NCBI GenBank assembly: GCA_028829895.1
Contig: CM054178.1
Location: 71,214,835-71,278,834 of the forward strand
Source of the DNA: Sinotaia quadrata
Lineage: Eukaryota > Mollusca > Gastropoda > Architaenioglossa > Viviparidae
DNA: 64,000 nucleotides
Direction of reading: 5' to 3'
Positions 1-46,261 of this stretch are shown here, piece by piece. Under the pieces are notes generated by a model. It was not told the origin of the DNA and did no database searches. It worked only from the letters and a program-made list of their open reading frames with translations. Position 1 is the stretch's first letter. Each line of letters begins with the position of its first letter. A program made the position numbers and the translations under genes.

Positions 1-2217
1 GATCCATTACACCAGAGGCGGGCAAACTCTTAAGAGCAGGGACCGACTAAAACCTTTGGAACAGTTCGTGAGCCAGATAGACAACCAAAGGTCACAAAGT
101 CCAGAAAGTTCAGAACATAAAATGAGAACAAAAGTAATTTTAAAAGGTGTATTTTATGTAAAAAAAAATAAAATAACTCAGTTTCAACAAAAGGTTTCTT
201 GAGATGGATGGTGTTGCTTACAATGAATCAGGATTCAATAACAGGCTTAATTGATGTTTTATTGACTTTTATTTTGCTGTCTCACAGGCCAGATGGCAAT
301 GTTAACTGTGAATAGCTTGGCAGCAAGACAAAAAATAAACTTCTAGTCTATGGGCCAGAGTTTGCCTGCCCCTGCATTACACTAACAAATTTCTAACAAA
401 TTTCTATATTAAATAAACGTACGGTTAAGTTCAGTGGAATATTGATCCAGTTATTTCTCATGGTGGATTTATTATTAGTTAATTTTGTTAATTTTTTATA
501 ATTTGCTAGTTACAATTAACCAGTAAGTTTTATTAAGCTTTGGATTTTTAAAACAGTTCTTATGACATTTACTTGACTACATTTTAAAAATTGAATATAT
601 TTGTAGCTTGTAGAAGAACAGTTGGGGGGGGGGAAATGTTTTACTTTCATTAAAGATATATATATCCTGAATTATGACAAAGGTAATTTACAATGCCTCA
701 CACTTACAATGGCCCCCCAAAATTAATTAAAAATTAAAAAGTTGGGAAATGTTGAAAACATACATCAGTATTGACATGATGTGTTGTAAGAAAATATGTA
801 TGACATTTAAGCCTCTTTGAGCATTTCCCTCAGTTGTAAAATGCACTGTTAATGTCATAAAACCTTTTATTTCAACCTTTTATTTATTGTACAGTGTATG
901 ACTAAAGCAAATGATGACATAGAATACAGACTTTAAATGTGAGACTTGAAAATTTGTATACGCTATAAGTCTTTTAGGGTGACATAATTTGCTTGTTGAA
1001 ATCTACTCACTTCATAACTCAAGGACATTATATTTTTCAGAATATAATTGTTACAGATGTTAACAAAAGTGAATTTATACAACACATGCTGATTAATGTA
1101 AAATAAATGATAGTAAAAATATATAATTGTGTAGTAAACATTTAATTTTTTTAAGCATATAAAAATTTATGTTTTTGTTTTGTTGCTTTTTCACCTTCAC
1201 CCTTATGTAGAATTATTAGTAGGTACTGGTAAGTTATTTAAAGATGCTAGCATGTCACTTTTTGCATGAAAACATTTTGCTAGAATATCACATTTTGCAT
1301 GAAAACATTTTGATGGCTAACATGACATAATGGACTTGTTTTTAATTTTTAATAGATGTTGTTGCTTTCATCCTCTGGCTAAGGGTTTAAATTGTTGGTT
1401 TTATAATTTGTTGACTTGTTTATTGATCACAAAACTGAAATGTGAAATGAGTATTGGTGTCTTTTCTTTTGCAAGATTCCTGTTTCTGTCTGTATCCAGA
1501 TATGCGTTTGTTTTCTGCTTTTCGTTGTTTTAGTATGTAAAATGTTGTTTTATCATTAATTTATTTTATTTCTTTTAATTTGAAATTTTGATTAACTAAT
1601 TACTTCTTTTTAAATTTTTGTTGTGCTTTTGTTCATTTACTTTTTTCATGGTTAATTTTTCTTATGACACTTTTTAATAAACAGTTTTGTTGTTACGTTT
1701 CTGTTCTTTTGTAGATTTTATTTGCCTGGTTGTTTTTAATCATTTGTTGACTCCTCTGTATACATTTATAAAATGCATTTGTTACATTTCAATTGACTTT
1801 AAAATCAACTTTCATTCATTACTAACTGTGGTGTATATGAATATATGTATTGAAAACCCCTGGCATTAGCTAAATGTAGTTTGTATACCAAAACAATTTA
1901 ACCTTGACACTAGTCATGTCTATTAATATATGCATATGCTACATTTGGTACATTTTATTTACTAGGTGACAGTAGCTAGATATAGTTTAATGTGAGAAAG
2001 TTTTCCATTTTAAATTATTTTTTTTATATATTTGCAATTGTTGTTGTTTATTATTTTTAAAGTTATCTTTTGTGATCTGGAGCAGTCTGGAAAAGGTCAG
2101 ATCAGAATGATGTTGAGTGGCATTTTTAATTAATGTTCTCTGTAACAACCTTAGATAAATTATTTTTTTTAAAACAAAAAGAAACTCATCAATGGTACTA
2201 GTCTACATGACTTCATG

Positions 2218-2292
2218 CCTGATGTCCATTTAAGTGCCAGATGTCCATTTAAGTGCCTGATGTCCATTTAAAATGCCTGATGTCCATTTAAA
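2218..2292. repeat. Short tandem repeat, about 20-22 bp unit
   Basis: Four imperfect copies of TGATGTCCATTTAAGTGCC lie in tandem. Confidence 0.75.
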
Positions 2293-2468
2293 AATATTAT
2301 GAATGAAAATCTGCAAATTTGATTAAAAGCTCACCCACCATCTTGCCCAAAAACGTTAGTGCTTAAGTCAAAGCAGACAAAATTAAAAAAATTCCCAACA
2401 AACTGTTCATTGCACTGCAAGATTTCCCTTTAAAGTTCTACTCAACCTCAGTTATGGTTGCCAAAGCC

Positions 2469-2469
<1 letters not shown>

Positions 2470-2509
<40 letters not shown>
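2470..2509. repeat. (TA)n microsatellite
   Basis: About twenty TA dinucleotides run uninterrupted. Confidence 0.95.
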
Positions 2510-2511
<2 letters not shown>

Positions 2512-4162
2512 GTGTGTAAGTGAGCTTAAGCGTAATATAAAAACAAACACATATTTATATGATTCATTCTGAAAATGTTGCCCCTCATGTTATTAAATTT
2601 TAACAAATGATGAATGTCATATTTGTTTTTAAATACATTACATGCATTTAATTGCATTTTAGAGAGAATGTATTTTGTTAAAAGTGATTAATATTGCATA
2701 CATTTTTACTATTTCTTTGGTCATTGATTGATTAATATCAAGGGTGATTATCACATTATATTTATTTTGTATTGTATTTATGTATTTAGAGATTGTACTT
2801 TGGCAACTCATACAATAATTTGTCACATGTCATTTCAAATAGAGAGGTATATATTTTTTAACTGGATCATTTATTACTAATTATTTGTAAATTCATGTTG
2901 CTAAATGTACAATTTACTGTTATTTTTGTTGGCTTAATACATTAGCTATTGTGATATTTTTGAATTTGCAACAATAGTTTGACAAGCTGGTTTGTTTACA
3001 ATACATAATAACACTCAACACAATGCCCAGCATATAATGTTTTGCATCTGTCAGCAGTGCAGAATATAATTTTTGACAGATTTTAGTGGATTTATATTAT
3101 AGTGACTTATTGGTGAGCTGATTCCCAATAGTTAACTTTACTGTAGTAAAATACAGTGTTTGTTTTTAAAAATTATACCTGGTCAAATTAGTGTAACTGT
3201 TTAGGTAAACTTTATTTATCTAATAAGAAATATTTCAGATTTAATCTTTTTAATTTTATCGAAACTAATTAAATTTTGTAAACCTAATTGTTGTAAGAGT
3301 GCCTATAGTTACCTAATGGCTTAGTTATTTTGAGTGTTGATCATTACTGTTTGTTACACTTGTACTAAGTCTAACTGATGTTAGCATGCTTACATGTATG
3401 TGTACTTTCATGCTTTGTACTAGTTGTTTGCTTTTTATACATTTATACATTAAAAAAAATCATTGCTTTAATTTTTTGATTACAGACTATGTATTATGTC
3501 CACATCACATCACTACATCCACATTCATATACAATACAGTTTCATTGTACTGAAGTTCAAAGAACCATCGTAAATACTTTGAAATATCCAAGGTTTGAGG
3601 TATCTCTCTACATATATTTTCAGTCTCCTGATTTTTGAAAAGGACCTAATAATTAGAAAGATGTTGTATGTATCTATTTTATCAGTTTAAAAGATATAAC
3701 TCATAGTATAATTATTGTACATGAAAAGAAAATAATGTTTGCCCCATTAAATATTTGTTAAAATGATAACCCTACAATATAAAGTTCTACATCGTTCACA
3801 GGTCAGAAGCCAACATACGCATTAACTTGGTCAGAAGCCACGTGAGCACACATTATTCAACTAGGTTTACCCTATTTCAAACTGGCTTTATCCAATTTTT
3901 AATGGAGGCATGACCACCTCACAATTCTCTTTTGGTGATTTTAGTGGCTCTACTAAAAATGTACTATATGCTTTATTTTTTAATTGCACAATCTATTTTT
4001 AAATCTTTTAATATTACAAATATTTTTTAATTAATGTAATTAATTTGACATGAATTATATTTTTGGAGCAGTTTTGCCTTTCATATTTTCATTGTATATT
4101 CTTTAATCAAACAACACAGGAATTGTTTTTATACACCTAATTCTATAAAGTTTTGATTTCAG

Positions 4163-37578
<33,416 letters not shown>

Positions 37579-37770
37579 GGCACTCAGAATTCGGTCTACA
37601 GCCATTCGCAAATGTCCGATGCAAGTGACCACATCACACATGCAAGAATCGACCAGACAGCGAGCAACTGTTCCATGAAAAGTGATTCTGGTGCTGTAGA
37701 CGACATACCTAGAAAGGATTATTTGCACCCGATAGGCGGTGGATGGGTGACTAAGGAAATACACCTTTAG
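37579..37770 (+). other. In-frame continuation of gene A tail beyond the TAA (readthrough or nonsense-split tail)
   Basis: After the TAA the same frame runs 63 codons without a stop and ends in TAG at 37768-37770. It encodes NSVYSHSQMSDASDH, KSDSGAVDD, then DYLHPIGGGW and VTKEIHL. The base composition is more balanced than the surrounding AT-rich DNA. DYLHP gives another YxxP motif and echoes DYLHA just before the TAA. This suggests that the tail formerly ended here, or does so by stop-codon readthrough. A 3' UTR open by chance is the alternative. Confidence 0.55.
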
Positions 37771-37789
37771 GGAGTGCAGTCGACAGTGA

Positions 37790-37795
37790 AATAAA
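37790..37795 (+). promoter_or_regulatory. Candidate polyadenylation signal of gene A
   Basis: An AATAAA hexamer lies 20 bp after the second stop (TAG, 37770) and 212 bp after the TAA. No other AATAAA was noticed between the TAA and this site. Confidence 0.5.
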
Positions 37796-39905
37796 AATGG
37801 TTTTAGTGAAATAATTGACTCCCACTCAAAATATGACTGTGCGGGACATCACAATTAGACTATATTTAGATCAGTCAGAACAGCGCTAGATGTAGGTTAT
37901 TTGCGTAAAAGATTATGACTGACAACTATCGAGACTTGTTGTAGCAGGAATTTGTATTCCTTTTAATAAGAAATGGGAATTCAAAATAGAAGTCTGCATT
38001 ATAATAGCTGAGATTCAGTATGTATAAAAACTTATGTTAACAGCTTCTTTCTTTCATAAAGAGTTTAAATAGACACTTAAGAAACTTCATGAACGGTAAA
38101 AATCTGTACTGGGTAACAATACTTCAGTTCTCTTCAGCTCCCAACCCCCACGCTTTCATCATGCTAAATCTGAATAAACATTTTCGCAATATTACACCCG
38201 GTTTTAGACTGAAGACAACATTAAAAGTATTTTCTTCTTCGCCTTGAATCTGACTACCACCTTTTAGAAGTTTACAAATGAAATTTACATGATGGAAACT
38301 GTACGACCTATAAGACCTCACAGGCAAAGTGAAATGTACTCTCTAATGACCAGAAATCAAAGAGATCACTATATGCTCCAACAGAGCAAGCCCAACCAGT
38401 AAATAGAAGTGAGTAGTTTATTAACAGTGGTGAGTGTAACAGTAACGAGAGGGTCTCTTTAATTACAAGAAAATTATCATCCTTACACCTGTGATAATTT
38501 GCACCTCTCAGCTTATGGGTGAAGGGTGGAAGAGCACCCTTTGCACTCTCCCCTGAGTAAGTCCTAGTATTTAATGAACAATACATAATAACTCTGACCT
38601 GAAACACGTCCAAAACAGCAGTGACCCCCCCAAAAAAAAAAAAAAAACACCCTGTTATTAAGACCCCACACTACTATATTTTTTAAACCAAGTTATAATG
38701 TAACATAGGTCGAGGCTGTTCATAAAGAAAGAAATATAATTTATTAACAAAACAATGAACTACACGTGGCATTCCAACATTAAGCAAATACAAATATTGA
38801 CACGTACAATGAAGGCACACAACAATGTACTAACTAACATATACATATGAATAGTCTATTATAATGCAGGCCTGAAAAGGCTCTCTTATCAAATGTTTAT
38901 GATAGTGTTTGTCATGGGAAAGGCATGGAGTCAAAATTAAGATTTTTATTTCATGCATCGTACAAGTAAAATGTGGACTAAGGGAAGTAATCCGTGGTTA
39001 TAAACGTGATTTTGATAATGCCTCATGCTCTGATGCATAAATAACTGTAATATGTAAACACTAATTTGTTCACTCAGTCTCACTTAGATCAGACTGACAG
39101 TATGTAGACATAGTATGTGCGTATCAATTCATGCATAAGTATATATATGTGGAAGGGTGGATGTACGTGTGTACAGAGCAGTGTGTGAGTAGCGCTTGTT
39201 TTGCCGGACAGCAAATTAGGTCATCGGCCGCTAGTTTGAATCACGCGGCGCGGTCTGCTATATAGTAATGTGTATGGCTGTGCCAGTGTGTATGTTTTTA
39301 ACCGCCACTTATATATTTATTTAATATAGTTGATGTTTAGATATTCAAATAATTAGTGGGATGTAGTTTATATTTATGTAATTTTGTAAGTTAGTTTATA
39401 TTGTTTTCTAAGTGTATTCTATGATTTATGTTTGTGTACATGGTTTTCCCCTGGCACATGAATATAGTTAATTATTTTATTTGATAATTTATTTTGTGAA
39501 TTATACTGTAAGGAAGCATTGTATTTAAAGAGTAATTTAATGTACTATTTTTTGATAGTTAAAGTATTATATAACTCTAGGGAGTTTGGAAGGAATTTAT
39601 GTTAGAACAAAAGTACGTTAACACAGAAGTACCAGTTTAGCATTAGTTTTAGTATCAGTTCCAGAATTGTCTAGTGGAGTCCCCTTTGCCGCCCGGACTT
39701 TTTAGATATATTGTGTGTGATAGTGTGAGAGGGTCGTCTTTGGTCGGTCTTTTGGTGGTCGTCTTTTGGAAAGTGGTCTGAGAGTGGTCAAGAGAGGAGC
39801 GTGGTTGGCGGTGTGTCGCCTAAATAAAGATCAGATGGAAATGTAAACACGTGTTGCGTGTTCTGCCTCTTCTGCTGTGGCTGCCGTAGCCATATTGTCT
39901 GATTG
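37796..39905. other. Intergenic DNA downstream of gene A
   Basis: A poly-A run at about 38631-38646 could be a retroposon tail. No gene was recognised. GC content rises toward 39.7-40.2 kb. Confidence 0.4.
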
Positions 39906-40263
39906 TCTCATCATCTTCATCGTTTCATCATCTCCTCGCATCCTGGGGTGACCCATAATTACAACAAAAACACCACGCCCCATCACAAATGGCGCTACGA
40001 GCAGGATGTTTGGATTATACCCGAGCAGGATGGGTTCAAAGGGTGCGAGGAACGGCCAAACAACATTTTCTGGCTCGAATGAGGGACCACAGAAGACGGA
40101 CGGCAGCCATTAACATCATGGCAGAGAGGGACAGCAGTGGCAGCCGACATGGCCTTGGCAGCACACCGCATGGCACTGACAACACGCCGACGACCATTCA
40201 TCGCAGCATACGCCAACCACCCCCAGGATGCGAGGAGATGATGAAACGATGAAGATGATGAGA
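39906..40263. repeat. Perfect 43-bp inverted repeat around a 272-bp loop
   Basis: The left arm 39906-39948 (contains TCATCATCTTCATCGTTTCA) is the exact reverse complement of the right arm 40221-40263. No direct target duplication was seen outside the arms. Confidence 0.92.
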
Positions 40264-40305
40264 GTCATAGCGAGTTTTTCAGTTTTGTATACTTTTTATA
40301 TAGAA

Positions 40306-40610
40306 TTTATTTCAGAGCTACAGGTCGCAGAATACTTTATAGAATGTATTTCTGCGTTATTTCAGCATTACAGGTCGCAGTTATACTGTGCAGAATATAT
40401 TTCAGCGTTACAGGTCGCAGTTATACTGTGCAGAATATATTTCAAGGTTACAAGTCGCAGTTATACTGTGCAGAATATACTTCAGCATTACAGGTCGCAG
40501 CTATACTGTGCAGAATATATTTCAAGGTTACAAGTCGCAGTTATACTGTGCAGAATATACTTCAGCGTTAAAGGTCGAACTATAAGCTAAAGAATATATT
40601 TCAGAGTTAC
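40306..40610. repeat. 40-bp minisatellite, about 7 copies
   Basis: The unit is TTATACTGTGCAGAATATAT followed by TTCAGCGTTACAGGTCGCAG, with AAGGTTACAAG variants alternating. Confidence 0.93.
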
Positions 40611-40667
40611 ATGTAGTCTTAACTAAGTAGAGAAAATGAAAACTGAGTTTGAATCCCCCCTCCACGC

Positions 40668-41275
40668 CCTATACACATGGTGATTTTCGAGAGCAAAGTG
40701 CTTCAGTCATAGCAATATTATCTCCCTTGGTAAATAATCTATTTTGGCTTTGTGTTAAACTGAAGTAAAAGTGTGACCTTTTCCTATAGGCTAAAATAGA
40801 TTTTTTAGGGAAGTGTCAATTCAGTCCTATTTGTATTGACCAAAAGAAATGATATAATTTATAATATATACTTTTTAGACTTCTTTTCCACGGCCAGAGG
40901 TGGGCATTTGCAATATTATCCACCAGAAGGGATTCATACGCTCAGTGACGTAACACATGCAACATTCAGTGACGCAACACACGCAACACTAGGTAACATC
41001 ACATAACACTCAGTGACGTAGCAATTGCAACACTCAGTGACGCAACACATGCAACATTCAGTGAAATAACACGCAACACTAGGTGACGCAACACATGCAA
41101 CATTCAGTCAAGTAACACACGCAACACTAGATGACAGCACACACAACACTCAGTGACGTAACAATTGCAACACTCGGTGACGAAACACAATGCAACACTC
41201 GATGACATAACACAAGTATATTTAAAATTTGAAGTTTTAAAAAATTGGGTGGTTTTCTTAAATTTCTTTACAGAT
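40668..41275. repeat. Segmental duplication copy 1 with TGACGTAA-rich tandem repeats
   Basis: It matches 42652-43360 in order: GTGCTTCAG..TAGCAATATTATC, TTTTCCTATA, CCACGGCCAGAG, then an array of roughly 25-bp units (ACTCAGTGACGTAACACATG), then TTTTCTTAAATTT. The array carries many TGACGTAA/TGACGCAA words resembling CRE/ATF half or near sites. Confidence 0.82.
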
Positions 41276-42239
41276 AAAAGAACTAATAAGCAAATATTTT
41301 ATACATTTTATACAAAAAAAACTTTTAAAACGCAATTTTATAAAATAAACGTTTTCGTATATTCGTTGAAATGCAAGATTTTAAAAAATAATTTATGTTA
41401 CACTTATGTCCTTTCATGTTTGTCTTTTTATTTTTAATGACTTTTGCGCAACACATTACATGTACATGGGTAACTACTGCATTTGCTCTACCAGTGTTAA
41501 AACATTATGTTACCTCCCCTTTTGTGCATTTGCCAACATGACTGCAGAGTTGTAAGTAAATCTGTATTATCAGTAATCACATAATATTGTATCTGTGGCA
41601 AGGTTCCTGTCTGTTGGTTGCTAAATATTAATTTATGCTATTTATTCATAACTAATACCCATAAACAATAATCCTCTCATGCAACCAACACACACAGTCA
41701 CCCGACAGGGGTCTTTCGTCTTTGCGGTCACGAGAGCGACTAGGTCAATCCCTGGAACAGTATGCTAACTAATTAACTCTCTGTCCAAGTGTTACCTGTC
41801 TAGATTAACAGACCTTAATTGAACTATTACGTCAATCTTGTCTTTAACCTAGTCCCCACACATTAGCTCACATTAATTTGCATTTTCCGTCACATATTAT
41901 TAAGATTTTTGTAAGGACTATCCCCGAGAATTTGTGATACCTCCATTTTACCGTTGTCCTGTTTGCGGGTATGGTTAAAACACGTCTGTGTGTTGAACAG
42001 CTTGATTTCTTTAGCTCTATCACGACACCTAATGGTTATAACCTGTATTTAGAACATTTTTCAAGCACTGACGTCACAGAAGCACATCATCACGTTTGCT
42101 ATGTTTTTGCAGTACGAGAGAGTCCAAACTTTTATCTGACCGTGTTATAAGACAAAAAAGTAATGGTGAAGAATTTCAAACTTAAAAATTATACTATTTT
42201 ATATGGGTTTAGAGTTAGTGTTAGGCTCAGGAGGTGAGA

Positions 42240-42242
<3 letters not shown>

Positions 42243-42286
<44 letters not shown>

Positions 42287-42310
42287 GCACGCACGCACAC
42301 GCACACACAT
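42243..42310. repeat. (CA)n with (CGCA)n
   Basis: A CA run that changes to GCACGCACGCAC near its end. Confidence 0.95.
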
Positions 42311-42651
42311 ATGCACACGTCAGTGGTACTTTAAAAGAGTGGTGACCTGCTTACTGGAAGTGAATTTACTGTAACCTGTTGCTAGTAGTGAAATGACGTC
42401 ACCTGTTACTAGAATTAAATACATCAGCCTGTTTGATATAAGATTAATTGACGTCAGAGATTGTCTACTATCTTTCTTTCCATCAGTGAAAGAGAGGTAA
42501 CAGAAATTTTACGCAAATGATCCTTAGAAATGTAAATATTTGCAATTTAAAATAGTATGTTTAGCAATGTATTTCTCTAAAAATGTTATTCCCATTTTCT
42601 TTGATTTTTATAAATTACTTATTGATTCTTTTTTAAATTCTAACTATTTTA

Positions 42652-43360
42652 GCCCCAGTGCTTCAGAAATAGCAATATTATCCCCCTTGGTAGGTAAGCT
42701 AGTACAGCTTTGTGTTGTAAAGGGTGTCCTTTTCCTATAAACTAAAGTGAATAGATTTTTAGGAAAGTTTCAGTTCAATCCTATTCCTATTGACCAAAGG
42801 AAATAGATTCTTAGGAACAGTGTCCATTCATTCCTATTCCTATAGACTAAAGGAAATAGATTCCTAACAGCAAAGTTCAATCAGTCAGAAAAGTAAACTT
42901 CTATTAATGGCCTTAATTTCAGACAATACTAAAAATATATATAATTTTTAGCCCTTCTTTACCACGGCCAGAGTTGGGCATATGCAATATTGTCGACAGG
43001 AAGGGATCCATACCACTGTGACGTAACACATGGAAAACAATGACGTAAAAATGGCAATATTGGGTGACAGCACACACAACACTCAGTGGTGTTATACGCA
43101 TAACAGTGACGTGACATTTGCAATAATAGGTGACGTAACACATGCAACACTCAGTGATATAACACATGCAGCAATAGATATCTGCGCAAAATCAATCTTT
43201 TCTAATGAAAATTAATACACTAAAGTTTGAAAAGTCTTTTTAAAAAATTCTTCCTTCCTCGTTGGACAGTGCTCTTGTAATGGGATTATTTTTAAAATTT
43301 TAGAATATATTAAAAATTTGCAGCTTTAGAAAAATTGGATGTTTTTCTTAAATTTATTGC
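42652..43360. repeat. Segmental duplication copy 2 with TGACGTAA-rich repeats
   Basis: Paralogous to 40668-41275. It has extra internal copies of the CCTATTCCTAT..GACTAAAGGAAATAG unit and fewer TGACG units. Confidence 0.82.
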
Positions 43361-43609
43361 TGTGAGCTTTGCATCTAGTCTGTGTGCATCAAAGAGCTGT
43401 AGTTGGCCTCAGCCTGTTCTATTCGTTTGTGAGATGCAAGATTGGGTAAGCAAAGTAGAATGCCGATGGCACAGAGGTGGTAGTAGAGTAGATAAAGTGC
43501 CAACTCTCTCTCGGCAAGAGATCCTTTTACCAGCGTCATTCTGGGAGAGAGTGTCAGGATAGTGCTATTATGATGGAGTCTGTCTGGTTTCTGATCTGTG
43601 GGTCATTTT

Positions 43610-43745
43610 TCCGCACTAACAGAGGCAGTTGTGTGAACAGTCTGGCTAAATATCTGGGATATTATTACAAACTGAAACATGAGACGGATAACATTGCCAG
43701 CCCTCCGTGCAAGAGGGGAGATAATAGATGCTAGATCTAAGGTTT
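43610..43745. repeat. Dispersed repeat, copy 1
   Basis: GGCTAAATATCTGGGATATT and a following GATGCTAGATCTAA stretch match the same order of blocks at 53215-53395, just upstream of gene B. Confidence 0.5.
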
Positions 43746-46261
43746 GGCCTGCTTGCACAAGTTTGGCAAAAGATTCTAACGATTATGATCTAAAAGATGA
43801 ATGAAGGTTAGGTGACTGGGTCTTTACCATGACAGATGTCATTCACTGCAAGCGAGAAACTAGGAGAGAGGGAAACCCTGATTCAAGATCATGTTCATGA
43901 GAAAAAAATATCTAATCTTTCTCTGTACTCTGTGATGTCAAAATATATCGTGTTCGCGCCATTTGACAATGAACATTCCAGGAGCACTCTGTAGGAGCTC
44001 TGAATGAACACTGTGTATAGAATTATAGGTAGTTTTAAGCTGTGAAAGAATCCAACTATAGATAATCAATAAGTGAACTATTGGACTTGGAATTATATTG
44101 ATGTACACACATATAAATTATTTCCTCTGTGTGTTTGTCGTGTATGTCCTTACTTGAATTTGATCTAAATGTTAAATTGTATTATGTAATGTGTCGACAA
44201 TTTATATTGTTAATAAATTCTATTTTTTTCTTATGAAACCTTCAATCCTGTGTCATTAATTGGGATAGAAGGCTTAGGTAGTGGTGGGGTGGTGGGGTGG
44301 GGGGTGGTTCTGGGGCCTGGCATAATAAGTAATAAGACGGACAAGATGCCTATTTGTTTCATGTAAGGTCAGTGCCAGCTGTGGTATTCACCTGCAAACT
44401 AAGGTTAGCACTGAGAGGGGGGGGGCAGAGTAAGGGTACAGGGAGACTACTCCTTCTATCCAAGTATGTGACTGAGAAGTGTAATTTATCATAGGTGGAT
44501 AGATTATATATTCTCATAATTTAAGAGACACCTCTCGCTGTTGAAAATACCGTCCTGTAGCAGTGTGTCGCCACTAGGTATAGGCCTGGTTTAGCCTGGG
44601 CTCTGTAAGATACTCCATCCACCCTCTCCCCTCTAACATCAGGGACAACATCAGCCACCATGTCATTAACCCATAGACAACCAGGCTTCTGCATTCTATT
44701 ACCAGCTAGTCACGAACACCATGGATCCACCAACCATCATTCATCATTACCACCACTCATCAACTTTTCTGTCTAAACCCCTCCACTCTGTCTGTCATCA
44801 TTTACAATTTTCCCAACAGCAGCATACCTTCCTGCCAGACAGCAAATTCGGCCAAGGTCAGAGGTTGTCTTCACCCTAATTAACTAACTAACTGATTTAT
44901 TTAATTGAATAATTCTTCTCATTAATTATCTTATTATGATGCCATTCAGATTATTTTTATTGCATTTTCTTCTTTTGCAAATTTCTGTTAGAAAGTGAAT
45001 GTTGGATATTATAAAATAAGCTCAAGAACATATATTTATTCTTTATTTTACTTCAATACATTGCTGTAGTTGTCAAGTATAGCTAGTGTATACAGTTTTT
45101 GTTTGTTGTGTAAAGATAGCCTCTACTAATGTTTATCACCTTGATAAAATGTTTCATTTGGAGGGACTACCTGAGAATATTACCATGAAAAGCTTCAAAG
45201 GAGTGAAGGGTTTGTAACTGGATAGGGGCAATGTATTTGAATGTAATATTAATTAACATTTAACTTGCAATGATTATAGAAGTGATAAATGAGGTTTGTG
45301 AATTAAGATTTGTTTTCTATACCTCAAACTCTTCTTTCTTTACGGCATTTTTTCTTTCCATCTCTCTGAGCAAATTACTCTGCCTATGTCTACATGTCTA
45401 TCTATGGGTGTCTCTGCCTATCTGTCAGTATGTTTTGTGTCTGTCTCTTTCAGCCTATACATTATATGTGCCATTAGATTTGACCTTTAGAGAAAGTCTA
45501 ATGCAAAGTGAGTTCCTCCAATATGTATCCATTTTCCTGTTTGCAAATATCTTACACGGCAAAAAAAATAGCATTTTACATGTAAAGGTTTGGAAAATAG
45601 GGATAGACCCACAATAAAAGTAGGGGTGTGAAACAATATACACATACTTTGTCTATAGTATATTATTTAGGTTAAAACAAAAGTATAATAACAAATCTAA
45701 ATATGTACTAATAAAGTCCCAGTAAAGATTACAACGTGAAAACACTGAAACTAACAAACTCTAGTAGAAGAAGCATTTACAGCAAAATAACAGTAGTCCA
45801 TCACTACATCCGGGTCTAGCACTATAGTTTACTGTACCCAAGAAAGCGCAAAGAGTTAGCACTAAAGATAAAGTCTGTTTAGTGAATACATCTTCAGAGT
45901 CAGACAAATTAGTCTAACTTAGTATTTCAAGATCTACACGTTTCTTTATGAATGTCACATGTTTGGTTATGTCTTGCCTTCATTATTTCTAGTTAACACA
46001 TTCTTCAAAGTACCGTATATAGCATTTGGTCCATTTACAAGGATTTTCAGACCAGTAATTATGGCGTCGCCTTTCTCTTCTGTCTCTAGGACAGCTAATC
46101 CCACTTCCTCTTGGACAACGAGAGTTATGTTCTCCTTGAGCAGTATGCTCCACCTCTCTATCCATACATGCATGTCAAAGGGGGCACACACTGTGCTTAC
46201 TGACTGGGACACTCTTGGGGTGTTTTGGCTGTACACACTTGTTAAGTGCTTACACAGAAGA
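43746..46261. other. Intergenic DNA, no confident gene
   Basis: It contains the G-rich tract at 44281. A minus-strand frame at 45967-46236 (89 residues, with HVWIERWSILLKENITLVVQ) looks somewhat protein-like but matches no family that I recognise; it may be a retroelement scrap. Confidence 0.35.
44281..44318 (+). other. G-quadruplex candidate
   Basis: Four runs of four or more G (GGGGTGGTGGGGTGGGGGGT and a further GGGG) occur within 38 bp. Confidence 0.6.

Larger units (their letters stand above)
1..4162. other. AT-rich non-coding DNA, presumed 5' intron of gene A
   Basis: No exon or signal peptide comparable to gene B exon 1 was found. The last 100 bp or so before 4163 resemble the sequence before gene B's 55628 exon (AAT..CATGAATTGTTTT-like blocks), so this is the homologous intron. 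It holds the 2218 and 2470 repeats. Confidence 0.6.

Noticed and set aside
1330..1533. Hydrophobic frame that might be the gene A signal peptide
   Set aside because: Cysteine-rich beginning, no phase-1 donor and no similarity to gene B exon 1.
38640..39990. An LTR followed by a tRNA primer-binding site (TGGCGCTACGAGCAGG)
   Set aside because: No second LTR, no convincing 5' boundary and no gag/pol; kept only as a remark in the inverted-repeat finding.
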